From Metapseudomonas resinovorans DSM 21078 (GTDB lineage Bacteria; Pseudomonadota; Gammaproteobacteria; Pseudomonadales; Pseudomonadaceae), in the NCBI RefSeq assembly GCF_000423545.1, contig NZ_AUIE01000008.1, forward strand, positions 124,001 through 188,000: a DNA stretch of 64,000 nt. The letters are read 5' to 3'. Positions 45,536 through 53,744 of the stretch are shown here, piece after piece. The translations under genes and the position numbers were made by a program. Within the stretch, counting starts at the first letter, position 1, and each line of letters starts with the position of its first letter. Under the pieces are notes generated by a model. That model did no database searches. It was not told the DNA's origin and was given only the letters and a program-made list of their open reading frames with translations.

Positions 45536-47479
45536 ATGTCCGCTGCCCTCTCCCAGGAACACCTCCCTCCCGTTCTCGCCGGCCCCATGCTGCGCCGGAT
45601 CGAAGCCCGCCGCCTGGTGTTCTGGCTGGTCGGCTCGCGCAGGCTGGCGCCAACGCTGCGCCTCTCCCTGGAAGGGGGCGACGAGTACCCGCTGGGCGCG
45701 GACTGCTGCCGGGTGATCCCCTTCGGGCGGCACGCCTACTTGCACTTGATCGACCTGCGGCTGGAGACCTCGCTGCCCCTGGACCAGCAGATCGACTACG
45801 ACCTGTTGATCGACGGCGCCGGTATTGCCGAGTGGGCGCCTCATCTGATTTACGGCGAGGCGAGCCAGCCGAGTTTCGTCCTACGCTCGCGCATCGACCA
45901 GCTGCTTCATGGCTCCTGCCGCAAGCCGCACTATCCGGCGGATGACGGCCTGCTATGCGCCGATCGCCTACTGGCAGCCGGGCCCGCACCTGAACAGCGA
46001 CCCGCCCTGCTGATGCTGAGCGGCGACCAGGTTTACACCGACGACGTCGCCGGTCCCATGCTGCGGGCCATCCATCAGTTGATTGCACGACTCGGGCTGT
46101 TCGATGAACGCCTGGACGGCGCCGTGGTGAGCGACAGCAGGGCGCTGTATGCGCACCCTGCCGGCTACTACCACCGGGCCGACCTGCTGCCCGCGCTGGA
46201 AAGCAACGAAACGCTGCGCGAGCGTTTCTTTGGCGGCGCACGCAAACCCATCTTCACCAGCAGCAACGCCGAGAACCATCTGGTGACCCTGGCCGAAGTA
46301 CTGGCCATGTACTTGTTGGTCTGGTCGCCCGTGCCCTGGACGCTGATCGAATCGCAGATTCCCGTCCTGGCGCCCAAGAAGGCCGAGCGCTACCGCCTGG
46401 AAGAGTCGCGCCTGGAGGGTTTCCGAGCGGGGCTTCCCGGTGCCGCGCGTGTGTTCGCCCACCTGCCGACGCTGATGATCTTCGACGACCATGACATCAC
46501 CGACGACTGGAACCTTTCGGCCCAGTGGGAGCAGACCGCCTACGGCCATCCGTTCTCCAAACGCATCATCGGCAATGCGCTGCTGGCCTACATGCTCTGC
46601 CAGGGCTGGGGCAACGATCCGGCCGCCTTCGCCGAACTGCTGGACCGGACCGAGTCGCTGGCCGCCACGGCTGCTGATGACAACACCCTGAATAGCACGA
46701 TCCTGGACGGACTGATCGACCGCCTGATCACCTTCAACCGCTGGCAATACGTGCTGCCTACTACGCCGGCGCTGGTGGTGCTGGACACCCGCACCCGCCG
46801 CTGGCGCAGCGAAATCAATCTCAAGCGCCCCTCTGGCCTGCTGGACTGGGAAGCATTGAGCGAGCTGCAGCAGGACCTGCTGGACCACCCTTCGGCCATC
46901 ATCGTGTCACCGGCCCCGGTATTCGGGGTCAAGCTGATCGAGACGGTACAGCGGGTGTTCAGCTGGCTGGGCCACCCGCTGCTGGTGGACGCGGAGAACT
47001 GGATGGCCCACCGCGGCGCGGCCCAGGTGATCCTCAACATCTTCCGCCACTCGCGCACGCCGGGCTCCTACGTGATTCTCTCCGGCGACGTGCACTATTC
47101 CTTCGTCTACGAAGTGCTGATCCGCCATCGCCAGCAAGGCCCGAAGATCTGGCAGATCACCAGCAGCGGCATCAAGAACGAATTCCCGCGCCGCCTGCTG
47201 GATGTGTTCGACCGCCTCAACCGCTGGCTCTACTCGCCGCGCTCGCCGCTGAACTGGTTCACCAAGCGCCGCCCGATGAAGGTGATGCCGCGCACGCCGG
47301 AGCACAGCAAGGCCGGTGAACGGCTGTGGAATTCCGCCGGCCTTGGCCAGGTGTTCTTCGATCTGGAGGGCCGGCCGACGCGCATCTTCCAGCTCAACGC
47401 CAACGGCACCGAGCCCACCGAATTCCTCGAAGAGCGCGCCGACGAGGCGGATGAACATCCCGTGGCCCGGCGAGTATGA
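45536..47479 (+). CDS. PhoD-like metallophosphatase domain protein
   Basis: About 647 residues from ATG 45536; a start at 45485 is possible but upstream codons look non-family. Metal-binding motifs of the calcineurin-like fold: MLSGDQVYTDDVAG, FDDHDITDDWN and ILSGDVHYSFVYE. No signal peptide, unlike classical PhoD. Substrate unknown. Confidence 0.8.
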   Translation: MSAALSQEHLPPVLAGPMLRRIEARRLVFWLVGSRRLAPTLRLSLEGGDEYPLGADCCRVIPFGRHAYLHLIDLRLETSLPLDQQIDYDLLIDGAGIAEWAPHLIYGEASQPSFVLRSRIDQLLHGSCRKPHYPADDGLLCADRLLAAGPAPEQRPALLMLSGDQVYTDDVAGPMLRAIHQLIARLGLFDERLDGAVVSDSRALYAHPAGYYHRADLLPALESNETLRERFFGGARKPIFTSSNAENHLVTLAEVLAMYLLVWSPVPWTLIESQIPVLAPKKAERYRLEESRLEGFRAGLPGAARVFAHLPTLMIFDDHDITDDWNLSAQWEQTAYGHPFSKRIIGNALLAYMLCQGWGNDPAAFAELLDRTESLAATAADDNTLNSTILDGLIDRLITFNRWQYVLPTTPALVVLDTRTRRWRSEINLKRPSGLLDWEALSELQQDLLDHPSAIIVSPAPVFGVKLIETVQRVFSWLGHPLLVDAENWMAHRGAAQVILNIFRHSRTPGSYVILSGDVHYSFVYEVLIRHRQQGPKIWQITSSGIKNEFPRRLLDVFDRLNRWLYSPRSPLNWFTKRRPMKVMPRTPEHSKAGERLWNSAGLGQVFFDLEGRPTRIFQLNANGTEPTEFLEERADEADEHPVARRV

Positions 47480-47508
47480 TGCCTCCTCGCTCTTCTGACG
47501 GCCCTTCC

Positions 47509-47934
47509 ATGAATACGACTCCCCCCTTCGGCACCGGTGACGCCTCCTACCAGGCCGCCGGTGGCATCGACGGCCTGCGCCGGCTGGTCGACGACTTCTA
47601 CCGCCTGATGGACGAGCTGCCCGAAGCCGCCGACCTGCGCCGCCTGCACCCGGAAAGCCTGGAACTGTCCCGCGACAAGCTGGCCTGCTTCCTCAGCGGC
47701 TGGCTGGGCGGGCCAAAGCTGTTCAGCGAGAAGTACGGTTCCATCTCCATTCCGTCCTTTCACGCCCAATGGCCAATCGACGAATCCCTCAGCGCTGCCT
47801 GGCTGGGCTGCATGGAACGCGCCATCGCCCTGCAGCCCTTCTCACCGGCGTTCGCCGACTACCTGCTGGCGCAGTTGCGAGTGCCAGCCCATCGGGCAGT
47901 GCAGGCTAGCCGCGCACGGCATTCGGGTACGTAA
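47509..47934 (+). CDS. Group II truncated-hemoglobin-like protein
   Basis: 141 residues from ATG 47509. Contains SYQAAGGIDGLRRLVDDFYRLMDELPEA, LHPESLELSRDKLACFLSGWLGGPKLFSEKYG and the proximal-side MERAIAL region typical of group II globins, usually bound to heme and linked to redox or nitrosative stress. The gene begins 29 bases after the phosphatase gene; likely same transcript. Confidence 0.85.
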   Translation: MNTTPPFGTGDASYQAAGGIDGLRRLVDDFYRLMDELPEAADLRRLHPESLELSRDKLACFLSGWLGGPKLFSEKYGSISIPSFHAQWPIDESLSAAWLGCMERAIALQPFSPAFADYLLAQLRVPAHRAVQASRARHSGT

Positions 47935-48018
47935 TCCAACGACGTCGTTCTCGGGCTTTTGACGGCCTCACGAGCACGCCCCTATAGTCAGCACCGCTTA
48001 TCATATGGAGACCTTCCA

Positions 48019-48447
48019 ATGCCCCCTCGTGACGAGAACTTCGGCTTTCTCCTCGCCGATGTCTCCCGGCTGATGCGCAGGTCCTTCGAGCGGCGCCTCA
48101 CCGGCAGCACGCTGACACTCAGCCAGGCCCGCGCCCTGGCCCATATTTCGCGCAACGAGGGCTGCCGCCAGGTGGAGCTGGCCGACCAGTTGGAGGTCAA
48201 ACCCATCACCCTCGCCCGGCTGCTCGACCAGTTGGAACAGGTCGGACTCGTGGAGCGCCGGCCCGATCCCGAGGACCGCCGCGCCTACCGCCTCTACCTG
48301 AGGGAAAAGGCCGAGCAGGCCCTGCTGGAAATCCGCGAGGTCGCCGCCGCCACGCATGCCGAGGCACTGCGCAATCTCTCCGGGGCTGAAGCCGATGCAC
48401 TCGCCAGTGCGCTGCGCAAGATGCGCGAGAACCTGTCCTCCCGTTGA
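48019..48447 (+). CDS. MarR-family transcriptional regulator
   Basis: 142 residues with a winged helix: LTLSQARALAHISRNEGCRQVELADQL and KPITLARLLDQLEQVGLVERRPDPEDRRAYRLYL (wing DxxDRR). Preceded by ATGGAGACC. No divergent partner on the left; the target is unclear. Confidence 0.9.
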   Translation: MPPRDENFGFLLADVSRLMRRSFERRLTGSTLTLSQARALAHISRNEGCRQVELADQLEVKPITLARLLDQLEQVGLVERRPDPEDRRAYRLYLREKAEQALLEIREVAAATHAEALRNLSGAEADALASALRKMRENLSSR

Positions 48448-48515
48448 TTCCCAGCGCTACCCCAAGTCATCGCAAGCGTTCGCCAAGCCGGACACCCACG
48501 CAATTACTGAGTGAG

Positions 48516-49487
48516 TTAACCCGCAGGCTGGCGACGTAGCTGATTGCGCCGCCAGGCCGCGGGTGGCGCCCCGAACTCGCGGCGGAACGCACGACTGAAG
48601 GCCGTGTCGGTCTGGTAGCCGACATCTTCGGCGATGCGCGCCAAGGGGGCGTTGCTACGGCGCAGCAGGTTGGCGGCCAGCAGCATCCGCCATTGGGTCA
48701 GGTACTGCATGGGCGAGCTGCCCACCATCTGCTGGAAGCGCTCTGCCAGGACCGAACGCGACGTGCCGGCGGTACGGGCCAGATCTTCCAGGGTCCAGGC
48801 CTGGGCCGGGCACCTGTGCAGGGCATTGAGCGCCGTGCCGACGATGCGGTCGCCCAGTCCCACCAGCCAACCGGTGCGCCCTTCAGTCTGTTCGTTCATG
48901 TACAGGCGTAGCACCTCGATGAACAACACCTCGGCCAGTTTGGCCAGCACCCCCTCGCCGCCCGGCCGCGGCGACTTGGCCTCGGACAGGGCATAGCGCA
49001 CCGAAGCCTCCAGCCAGGGGCCGGCACTGGATTCCCGTACATTCACGCGCACCAGCGGCGGCAGCCCGGCCAGCAGCATATCCGCCAGCCGTGCATCGCA
49101 CGCCAGGTAGCCACACACCAGGCGAGTGATCGCGCCACCCCCGCCATAGGCCAGTTGTCGCGGCCGGCGAGCCAGCACCTGGTCCAGGCGCCCCCCCGTG
49201 GCCGGCGGCAGTCCGGGCTGTGACGTCATGCGATGGGCGTGGCCCTGGGGAAAGAGCACCACATCACCCGCCACCAGGTGCACAGGGGAGGCGTGGCCGA
49301 GCTCGACGAAGCATTCACCCGCGGTAATCAGATGGAAGATCACCACCCGCTCGGCGCCAGGCTCCAGCAAAGGCGCTACCGAGTCGGCACGCGGCGACTG
49401 GTAGCACCAGGGCGCACTGAACCTGGCGTTGATGAAAATGGCGCCGACCAGGCGGACGACGCGCAGGGTTTCCGATAGAGCATCCAT
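48516..49487 (-). CDS. AraC-family regulator with cupin sensor domain
   Basis: 323 residues: N-terminal cupin (AraC_binding) with SAPWCYQSPRAD and HLITAGECFVELG, C-terminal double HTH (AQAWTLEDLARTAGTSRSVLAERFQQMV and SNAPLARIAEDVGYQTDTAFSRAFRREFGAPPAAWRR). Divergent from the DUF4242 gene. Confidence 0.9.
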   Translation of the reverse strand: MDALSETLRVVRLVGAIFINARFSAPWCYQSPRADSVAPLLEPGAERVVIFHLITAGECFVELGHASPVHLVAGDVVLFPQGHAHRMTSQPGLPPATGGRLDQVLARRPRQLAYGGGGAITRLVCGYLACDARLADMLLAGLPPLVRVNVRESSAGPWLEASVRYALSEAKSPRPGGEGVLAKLAEVLFIEVLRLYMNEQTEGRTGWLVGLGDRIVGTALNALHRCPAQAWTLEDLARTAGTSRSVLAERFQQMVGSSPMQYLTQWRMLLAANLLRRSNAPLARIAEDVGYQTDTAFSRAFRREFGAPPAAWRRNQLRRQPAG

Positions 49488-49714
49488 CAGCCCTCACCTC
49501 CGGCGGCATTCCTCAAATTCTGGGCGTCCACAGGCGTTTGCAGAGCCCGGCCGGATAAATGGCCATGCTCAGGCGGACGATCGGATAGGCCTTGCCGACG
49601 CTCGGGCAGGACGACGCCGCTACAGAGGCGGATAGTTCGCCTGCACGCCACTTACTGCCCAATCCACCAAAGGCGTGCATGCAACACCCGAGAAGCCAAG
49701 AAAACGAGGTCACC

Positions 49715-49987
49715 ATGCCCAAGTTCCTCATCGAAAGAGAGATACCGGAAGCTGGAAAACTCACGGAACGAGACCTCAAGGCCATATCACAGAAGTCCTG
49801 CCGAGTACTCCGAGAACTCGGTCCAGAGGTGCAATGGGTCCAGAGCTACGTCACCGACGACAAGCTGTACTGCGTCTACATAGCCGCCAGCGAGGAGCTG
49901 GTGAGAGAGCACGCCCAGCAGGGCGGCTTTCCCGCCAATCGCATTTCCCGCATCAGCTCGATCATCGACCCGACCACCGCCGAATGA
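49715..49987 (+). CDS. DUF4242 small ferredoxin-like-fold protein
   Basis: 90 residues; KFLIEREIPEAGKLTERDLK, VQWVQSYVTDDKLYCVYIA and EHAQQGGFPANRIS match the DUF4242 (SCO4226-type, nickel-binding-like) family. GAGG precedes the ATG. Stop overlaps the next start (ATGA), so co-translated with the methyltransferase. Confidence 0.8.
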   Translation: MPKFLIEREIPEAGKLTERDLKAISQKSCRVLRELGPEVQWVQSYVTDDKLYCVYIAASEELVREHAQQGGFPANRISRISSIIDPTTAE

Positions 49988-50808
49988 GTCCCGAAATGAC
50001 CACCGCAACTGATCTCAATGCTCTGAAAAGCCGTCAGATGGCCTCCTGGGCCAGCGGCGACTACGCCGTGATCGGCACCACCCTGCAACTGGTCGGCGAG
50101 CTGCTGGCCGAAGCCTGCGACCTTCGCCATGGCGAATCGGTACTGGACGTCGCCGCCGGCAACGGCAACGCGACCCTGGCCGCCGCACGCCGTGGCGCAC
50201 GGGTAACCTCAACCGACTACGTCCCGGCGCTGCTGGAGCGTGGCAGGGAGCGTGCCCAGGCGGATCATCTGGAAGTGAGTTTCCAGACAGCCGACGCCGA
50301 GAACCTTCCCTTCGCCGATGCCAGCTTCGACGTGGTGATGTCGACCTTCGGGGTGATGTTCACCCCCGACCAGGCCAAGGCTGCCGCCGAACTGGCACGC
50401 GTCTGCCGACCGGGCGGGCGGATAGGCCTGGCGAGCTGGACGCCGGAAGGCTTCATCGGCCAGATGTTCAAGACCCTCGGTCGTCATCTACCGCCCCCGC
50501 CGGATGTGCAGCCGCCATCGCGCTGGGGCGTTGAAAGCCACCTGCGTGAACTGTTCGACGACAGTGCACGGGAAATCTCGGTGGCGCGCCGCCTGTTCAA
50601 CTTCCGCTACCAGTCCGCCGCACACTTCATCGAAGTCTTCCGAACCTGGTACGGCCCGGTGCACAAGGCCTTCGCCGCCCTCCCCGCCGATGGCGCAGTC
50701 GCGCTCGAGCGCGACCTGACCGAACTGCTGGAGCGCTATAACCGCGCGGGGCCGGAGTCGCTGATCGTGCCGAGCGAGTACCTGGAGGTGGTGATCACTC
50801 GAGCATGA
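49984..50808 (+). CDS. Class I SAM-dependent methyltransferase
   Basis: 274 residues; motif I VLDVAAGNGNATLAAARRG, motif II region TADAENLPFADASFDVVMSTFGVMF, and post-motif RVCRPGGRIGLASWTPEG, as in UbiE/MerR-type small-molecule methyltransferases. The ATG at 49984 overlaps the DUF4242 stop. Substrate unknown. Confidence 0.88.
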   Translation: MSPEMTTATDLNALKSRQMASWASGDYAVIGTTLQLVGELLAEACDLRHGESVLDVAAGNGNATLAAARRGARVTSTDYVPALLERGRERAQADHLEVSFQTADAENLPFADASFDVVMSTFGVMFTPDQAKAAAELARVCRPGGRIGLASWTPEGFIGQMFKTLGRHLPPPPDVQPPSRWGVESHLRELFDDSAREISVARRLFNFRYQSAAHFIEVFRTWYGPVHKAFAALPADGAVALERDLTELLERYNRAGPESLIVPSEYLEVVITRA

Positions 50809-50873
50809 GGCGCCTGTGGGGGCGATTTCATTGGCGATGTCTGCGTTAGATGTTGCAAGCAGCTGCGTTGCCC

Positions 50874-50928
50874 GTAGGAGCTGGCTTGCCAGCGAATGGC
50901 CCCGTTTCGCTGGCAAGCCAGCTCCTAC
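50874..50928. repeat. REP-type palindrome
   Basis: Same 22-base arms as the element at 25958 (50874-50895 and 50907-50928), loop different. A GGGGCGATTTCATTGGCGATG motif precedes it at about 50819 and a short GATCGCC motif follows. Confidence 0.85.
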
Positions 50929-51017
50929 AGGACTCTTGGCCCGTTGGTAAATCTCTCGCAACAGCCAAGGCGCGCTTGGCGATTGAGATCGCCCCTACAG
51001 CCTCGGAGCTTTACGCC

Positions 51018-51300
51018 TTACCGGCCCTGCGTCGTCGCCTCGGCAATCACTTCAACCTGGCGAGCGAAGCGCGCCGGCTGGGTCACGGTGGGGAGCTCGG
51101 GATTGCAGATCAGGTTGGCGTAGTCGTAGCCGCGATCGCCAATCACCCGCTTGGGGTCGATAGCCCGCCAACCACGCTCGCCGAAATCGAGCACGTTCTC
51201 GTGATGGACATCTCCGTGCAGTACCACCACTTCGCGCTGAGAGCCCAGCAGCTCGCGGGCGCAGGCGGCACCGCAAGCGAACAACCCACCCTTCTGCCGC
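51018..51300 (-). pseudogene. Fragment of an aminoglycoside/streptomycin-type phosphotransferase
   Basis: About 88 residues hold the phosphotransferase catalytic loop VVVLHGDVHHENVLDF and the metal loop AIDPKRVIGDRGYDYANL, followed by LICNPELP. Full proteins are about 270 residues; the N-terminal half is missing and the frame stops soon after. Remnant next to a REP element. Confidence 0.75.
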
Positions 51301-51354
51301 GCGACCAGAGGTTCTTAACCCGTCCGATAACCGCACAGAACCCCCTTGGACAAA

Positions 51355-51381
51355 TTGACGTAATTAACTGGTTAGTACATT
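51355..51381 (+). promoter_or_regulatory. aroQ promoter with overlapping TAACCAGTTA-type operator
   Basis: TTGACG at 51355 resembles a -35 box and TACATT at 51376 a -10 box (spacing a short 15). Between them AACTGGTTAGTACAT (51366-51380) is the reverse complement of the ATGTACnAACCAGTT motif found upstream of the MHS shikimate transporter at 55861. Likely target of the TetR regulator at 52980. Confidence 0.5.
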
Positions 51382-51443
51382 TTCATTGTCAGACGCTCTG
51401 GCGCTTTTCAGCCGGGTGAGAACAACAATGGAGACCTGCCGTA

Positions 51444-51887
51444 ATGACTCGCACCGTCCTCGTGCTCAACGGGCCGAACCTGAATATGCTCGGCACCCGT
51501 GAGCCCGCCACCTATGGCCATGAAACCCTCGCCGACATCGCCGCCCAGTGCAGCCGCACTGCCGCTGGGCTGGGTTTCGAGGTGGACTTCCGCCAGACCA
51601 ACCACGAAGGCGAACTGATCGACTGGATCCACCAGGCACGCGGTCGCTGCGCCGGCATCGTCATCAACCCTGCCGCCTGGACCCACACCTCCGTGGCCAT
51701 CCGCGACGCCCTGGTGGCCAGCGAGCTGCCGGTGATCGAAGTGCACCTGTCCAACGTGCACAAGCGCGAGGAGTTCCGTCACCACTCGTTCGTTTCCGCT
51801 ATTGCCGTCGGCGTGATCTGCGGACTCGGCAGCCAGGGCTACAGCCTGGCGCTGCAGCACTTCGGCCAACTGTTTTCCAAGGGTTGA
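51444..51887 (+). CDS. aroQ: Type II 3-dehydroquinate dehydratase
   Basis: 147 residues; [19 protein letters not shown], the catalytic Tyr loop, [34 protein letters not shown] and [17 protein letters not shown] are diagnostic. It interconverts 3-dehydroquinate and 3-dehydroshikimate. In this context it is a catabolic (quinate) copy, followed six bases later by an aroE-like gene. Confidence 0.95.
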   Translation: MTRTVLVLNGPNLNMLGTREPATYGHETLADIAAQCSRTAAGLGFEVDFRQTNHEGELIDWIHQARGRCAGIVINPAAWTHTSVAIRDALVASELPVIEVHLSNVHKREEFRHHSFVSAIAVGVICGLGSQGYSLALQHFGQLFSKG

Positions 51888-51892
51888 ACACT

Positions 51893-52750
51893 ATGTCCCA
51901 GAGCAAGCACTCCGTCCTCGCTGGCCTGATCGGCGCTGGCATCCAGGCGTCCCGCACCCCCGCCCTGCATGAGCATGAAGGCGACGCGCAGGGCCTGCGT
52001 TATCTCTACCGCCTGATCGACCTGGACCAGTTGAAACTGGACAGCAGCGCCCTGCCCGACCTGCTCAGCGCCGCTGAGCGCATGGGCTATACCGGGCTGA
52101 ACATCACCTTCCCCTGCAAGCAGGCAATTATTCCGCTGCTGGACGAACTCTCCCCGGAAGCCACCGGCATCGGTGCGGTGAACACCGTGGTGCTGAAGGA
52201 TGGCAAGCGCGTCGGCCATAACACCGACTGCCTCGGTTTCGGTGAAGGGTTCCGCCGTGGCCTCCCCGATGTACAGCGCCGCCAGGTGGTGCAGATGGGT
52301 GCCGGTGGCGCGGGTTCCGCCGTGGCCCACGCCCTGCTGGCCGAAGGTGTCGAACGCCTGACCCTGTTCGAAGTGGACGCCGCCCGTGGCCAGGCCTTGG
52401 TGGACAGCCTCAACCAGCACTTCGGTGCTGGCCGCGCGGCCCTGGGTACTGACCTGCCCAATGCCATGGCGGAAGCCGATGGCCTGGTCAACACCACGCC
52501 GATTGGCATGGCCAAGCTGCCGGGCACACCGGTGCCTCAGGAGCTGCTGCGGCCCGAGTTGTGGGTAGCGGAGATCATTTATTTCCCGCTGGAAACCGAA
52601 CTGCTGCGTGATGCCCGCGCCATCGGTTGCCGCACGCTGGATGGCGGCACCATGGCCGTATTCCAAGCCGTGAAGGCATTCGAACTCATCAGCGGCCATA
52701 GCGCCGATGCCGACCGGATGATGGCGCACTTCGCCAGCATGAACGGCTGA
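51893..52750 (+). CDS. Quinate/shikimate dehydrogenase (AroE/YdiB family)
   Basis: 285 residues: substrate domain GLNITFPCKQAIIPLLDELSP (Lys/Asp catalytic pair with NTDCLGFGEG) and Rossmann QMGAGGAGSAVAHAL. Catabolic paralogue judged from its operon with aroQ and the nearby quiC; NAD versus NADP preference is not clear, though FEVDAAR after the Rossmann turn (acidic Asp/Glu) suggests NAD. Confidence 0.9.
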   Translation: MSQSKHSVLAGLIGAGIQASRTPALHEHEGDAQGLRYLYRLIDLDQLKLDSSALPDLLSAAERMGYTGLNITFPCKQAIIPLLDELSPEATGIGAVNTVVLKDGKRVGHNTDCLGFGEGFRRGLPDVQRRQVVQMGAGGAGSAVAHALLAEGVERLTLFEVDAARGQALVDSLNQHFGAGRAALGTDLPNAMAEADGLVNTTPIGMAKLPGTPVPQELLRPELWVAEIIYFPLETELLRDARAIGCRTLDGGTMAVFQAVKAFELISGHSADADRMMAHFASMNG

Positions 52751-52757
52751 TTGAAAG

Positions 52758-52798
52758 CGCACGCCGTGCGTACCGGACGTCCGGTGCGCACGGCGCAC
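52758..52798. terminator. GC-rich hairpin after aroE-like gene
   Basis: A long imperfect palindrome centred on CCGGACGTCCGG with GCGCACGCC/GGCGCAC outer arms. No T run follows, so the terminator role is tentative. Confidence 0.4.
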
Positions 52799-52799
52799 A

Positions 52800-52949
52800 C
52801 TACCCGATCAGTCCAGCACCGGACTCGGCAGCGTAAGCGCATGGGTAGTAATCCAGCTCGTACATCCCCGCCTCGTGATCCTGGTTCACCCCGGCATAGC
52901 CCTGGGCGGCCAGCTTCTGCAATTCAGCCTTCGATTCGCGTGAATGGTG
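52800..52949 (-). pseudogene. Short conserved-looking C-terminal fragment, unidentified
   Basis: A 49-codon frame ends at TAG 52800-52802 and reads KAELQKLAAQGYAGVNQDHE then GMYELDYYPCAYAAESGAG. Good codon usage but no start and no upstream continuation (a TGA precedes it). Looks like the 3' end of a deleted gene, family not recognised. Confidence 0.35.
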
Positions 52950-52979
52950 TCAGCTGACGTCGCGCGGCGCGCGAATGGC

Positions 52980-53648
52980 TCAGGCCTGCAGGTAACGCAG
53001 CACCGACTCGCAGATCATCGCCTTGTGCCGGGCCTTGACCTCCTCGTCGGTGAGATCGATCTGGAAGATCTGGCCGAAGGTATTGCGATTGGAGACGCGA
53101 TAGAAGCAGAAGGAGCTGATCAGCAGGTGCAGGTCCAGCGCATTGACGCCCGCTCGGAACAGGCCTTCAGCCTGGCCGCGTTCGATGATCTCGCCCATCG
53201 CATCGAGGATGGTCGTGCTCATGGAACGGATGGCGTTGGACTGCTTGACGTACTCGCCGTAATGGATGTTTTCGATGGAGACGATGCGCACGAAATCGAC
53301 GTTGCGGTCGTGGTGGTCGAAGGTGAATTCCACCAGCCGGCGAATGGCCTCGCGCGGTTCGAGTTCAGCCAGGTGGAGCTTGCCTTCGGTGTGGCGAATA
53401 TCGCCGTAGAGCTTTTCCAGCACTTCGACGTAGAGCTGCTCCTTGCTGCCGAAGTAGTAGTAGATCATGCGTTTGGAGGTATGCATGCGCTCGGCGATGG
53501 CGTCGACCCGGGCGCCGGACAGGCCCTGCTGGACAAACTCGGTAATGGCCGCCTGGAGGATGTTCTCGCGGGTTTTCTCCGGGTTGTTCTTGCGCCCTTT
53601 GCGAGGGGCCTCTACGGGCAGGTCTTGGCGTTCGGCAGTTGTTGTCAT
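52980..53648 (-). CDS. TetR-family regulator of quinate/shikimate catabolism
   Basis: 222 residues from ATG 53646-53648 (upstream extension rejected for lack of family sequence). HTH: KTRENILQAAITEFVQQGLSGARVDAIAERMHTSKRMIYYYFGSKEQLY. C-terminal TetR_C_33-like ligand domain. Same position as QuiR-type regulator PA0243 in P. aeruginosa. Probable sites: TAACCAGTTA-like palindromes at aroQ and upstream of quiC/transporter. Confidence 0.88.
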   Translation of the reverse strand: MTTTAERQDLPVEAPRKGRKNNPEKTRENILQAAITEFVQQGLSGARVDAIAERMHTSKRMIYYYFGSKEQLYVEVLEKLYGDIRHTEGKLHLAELEPREAIRRLVEFTFDHHDRNVDFVRIVSIENIHYGEYVKQSNAIRSMSTTILDAMGEIIERGQAEGLFRAGVNALDLHLLISSFCFYRVSNRNTFGQIFQIDLTDEEVKARHKAMICESVLRYLQA

Positions 53649-53744
53649 CTTGGGCTCACGGCCAGCGGAAACTGGGTGGATTATGGGCTGGGCGGCGGCC
53701 GTTAGGAAGCCTGGCGCAGGCAAGGCGCCAGGCTCCCGCGCGGT

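Noticed and set aside
52800-52949. A complete small gene downstream of aroE
   Set aside because: No start codon or ribosome site; it reads as the C-terminal end of something deleted.
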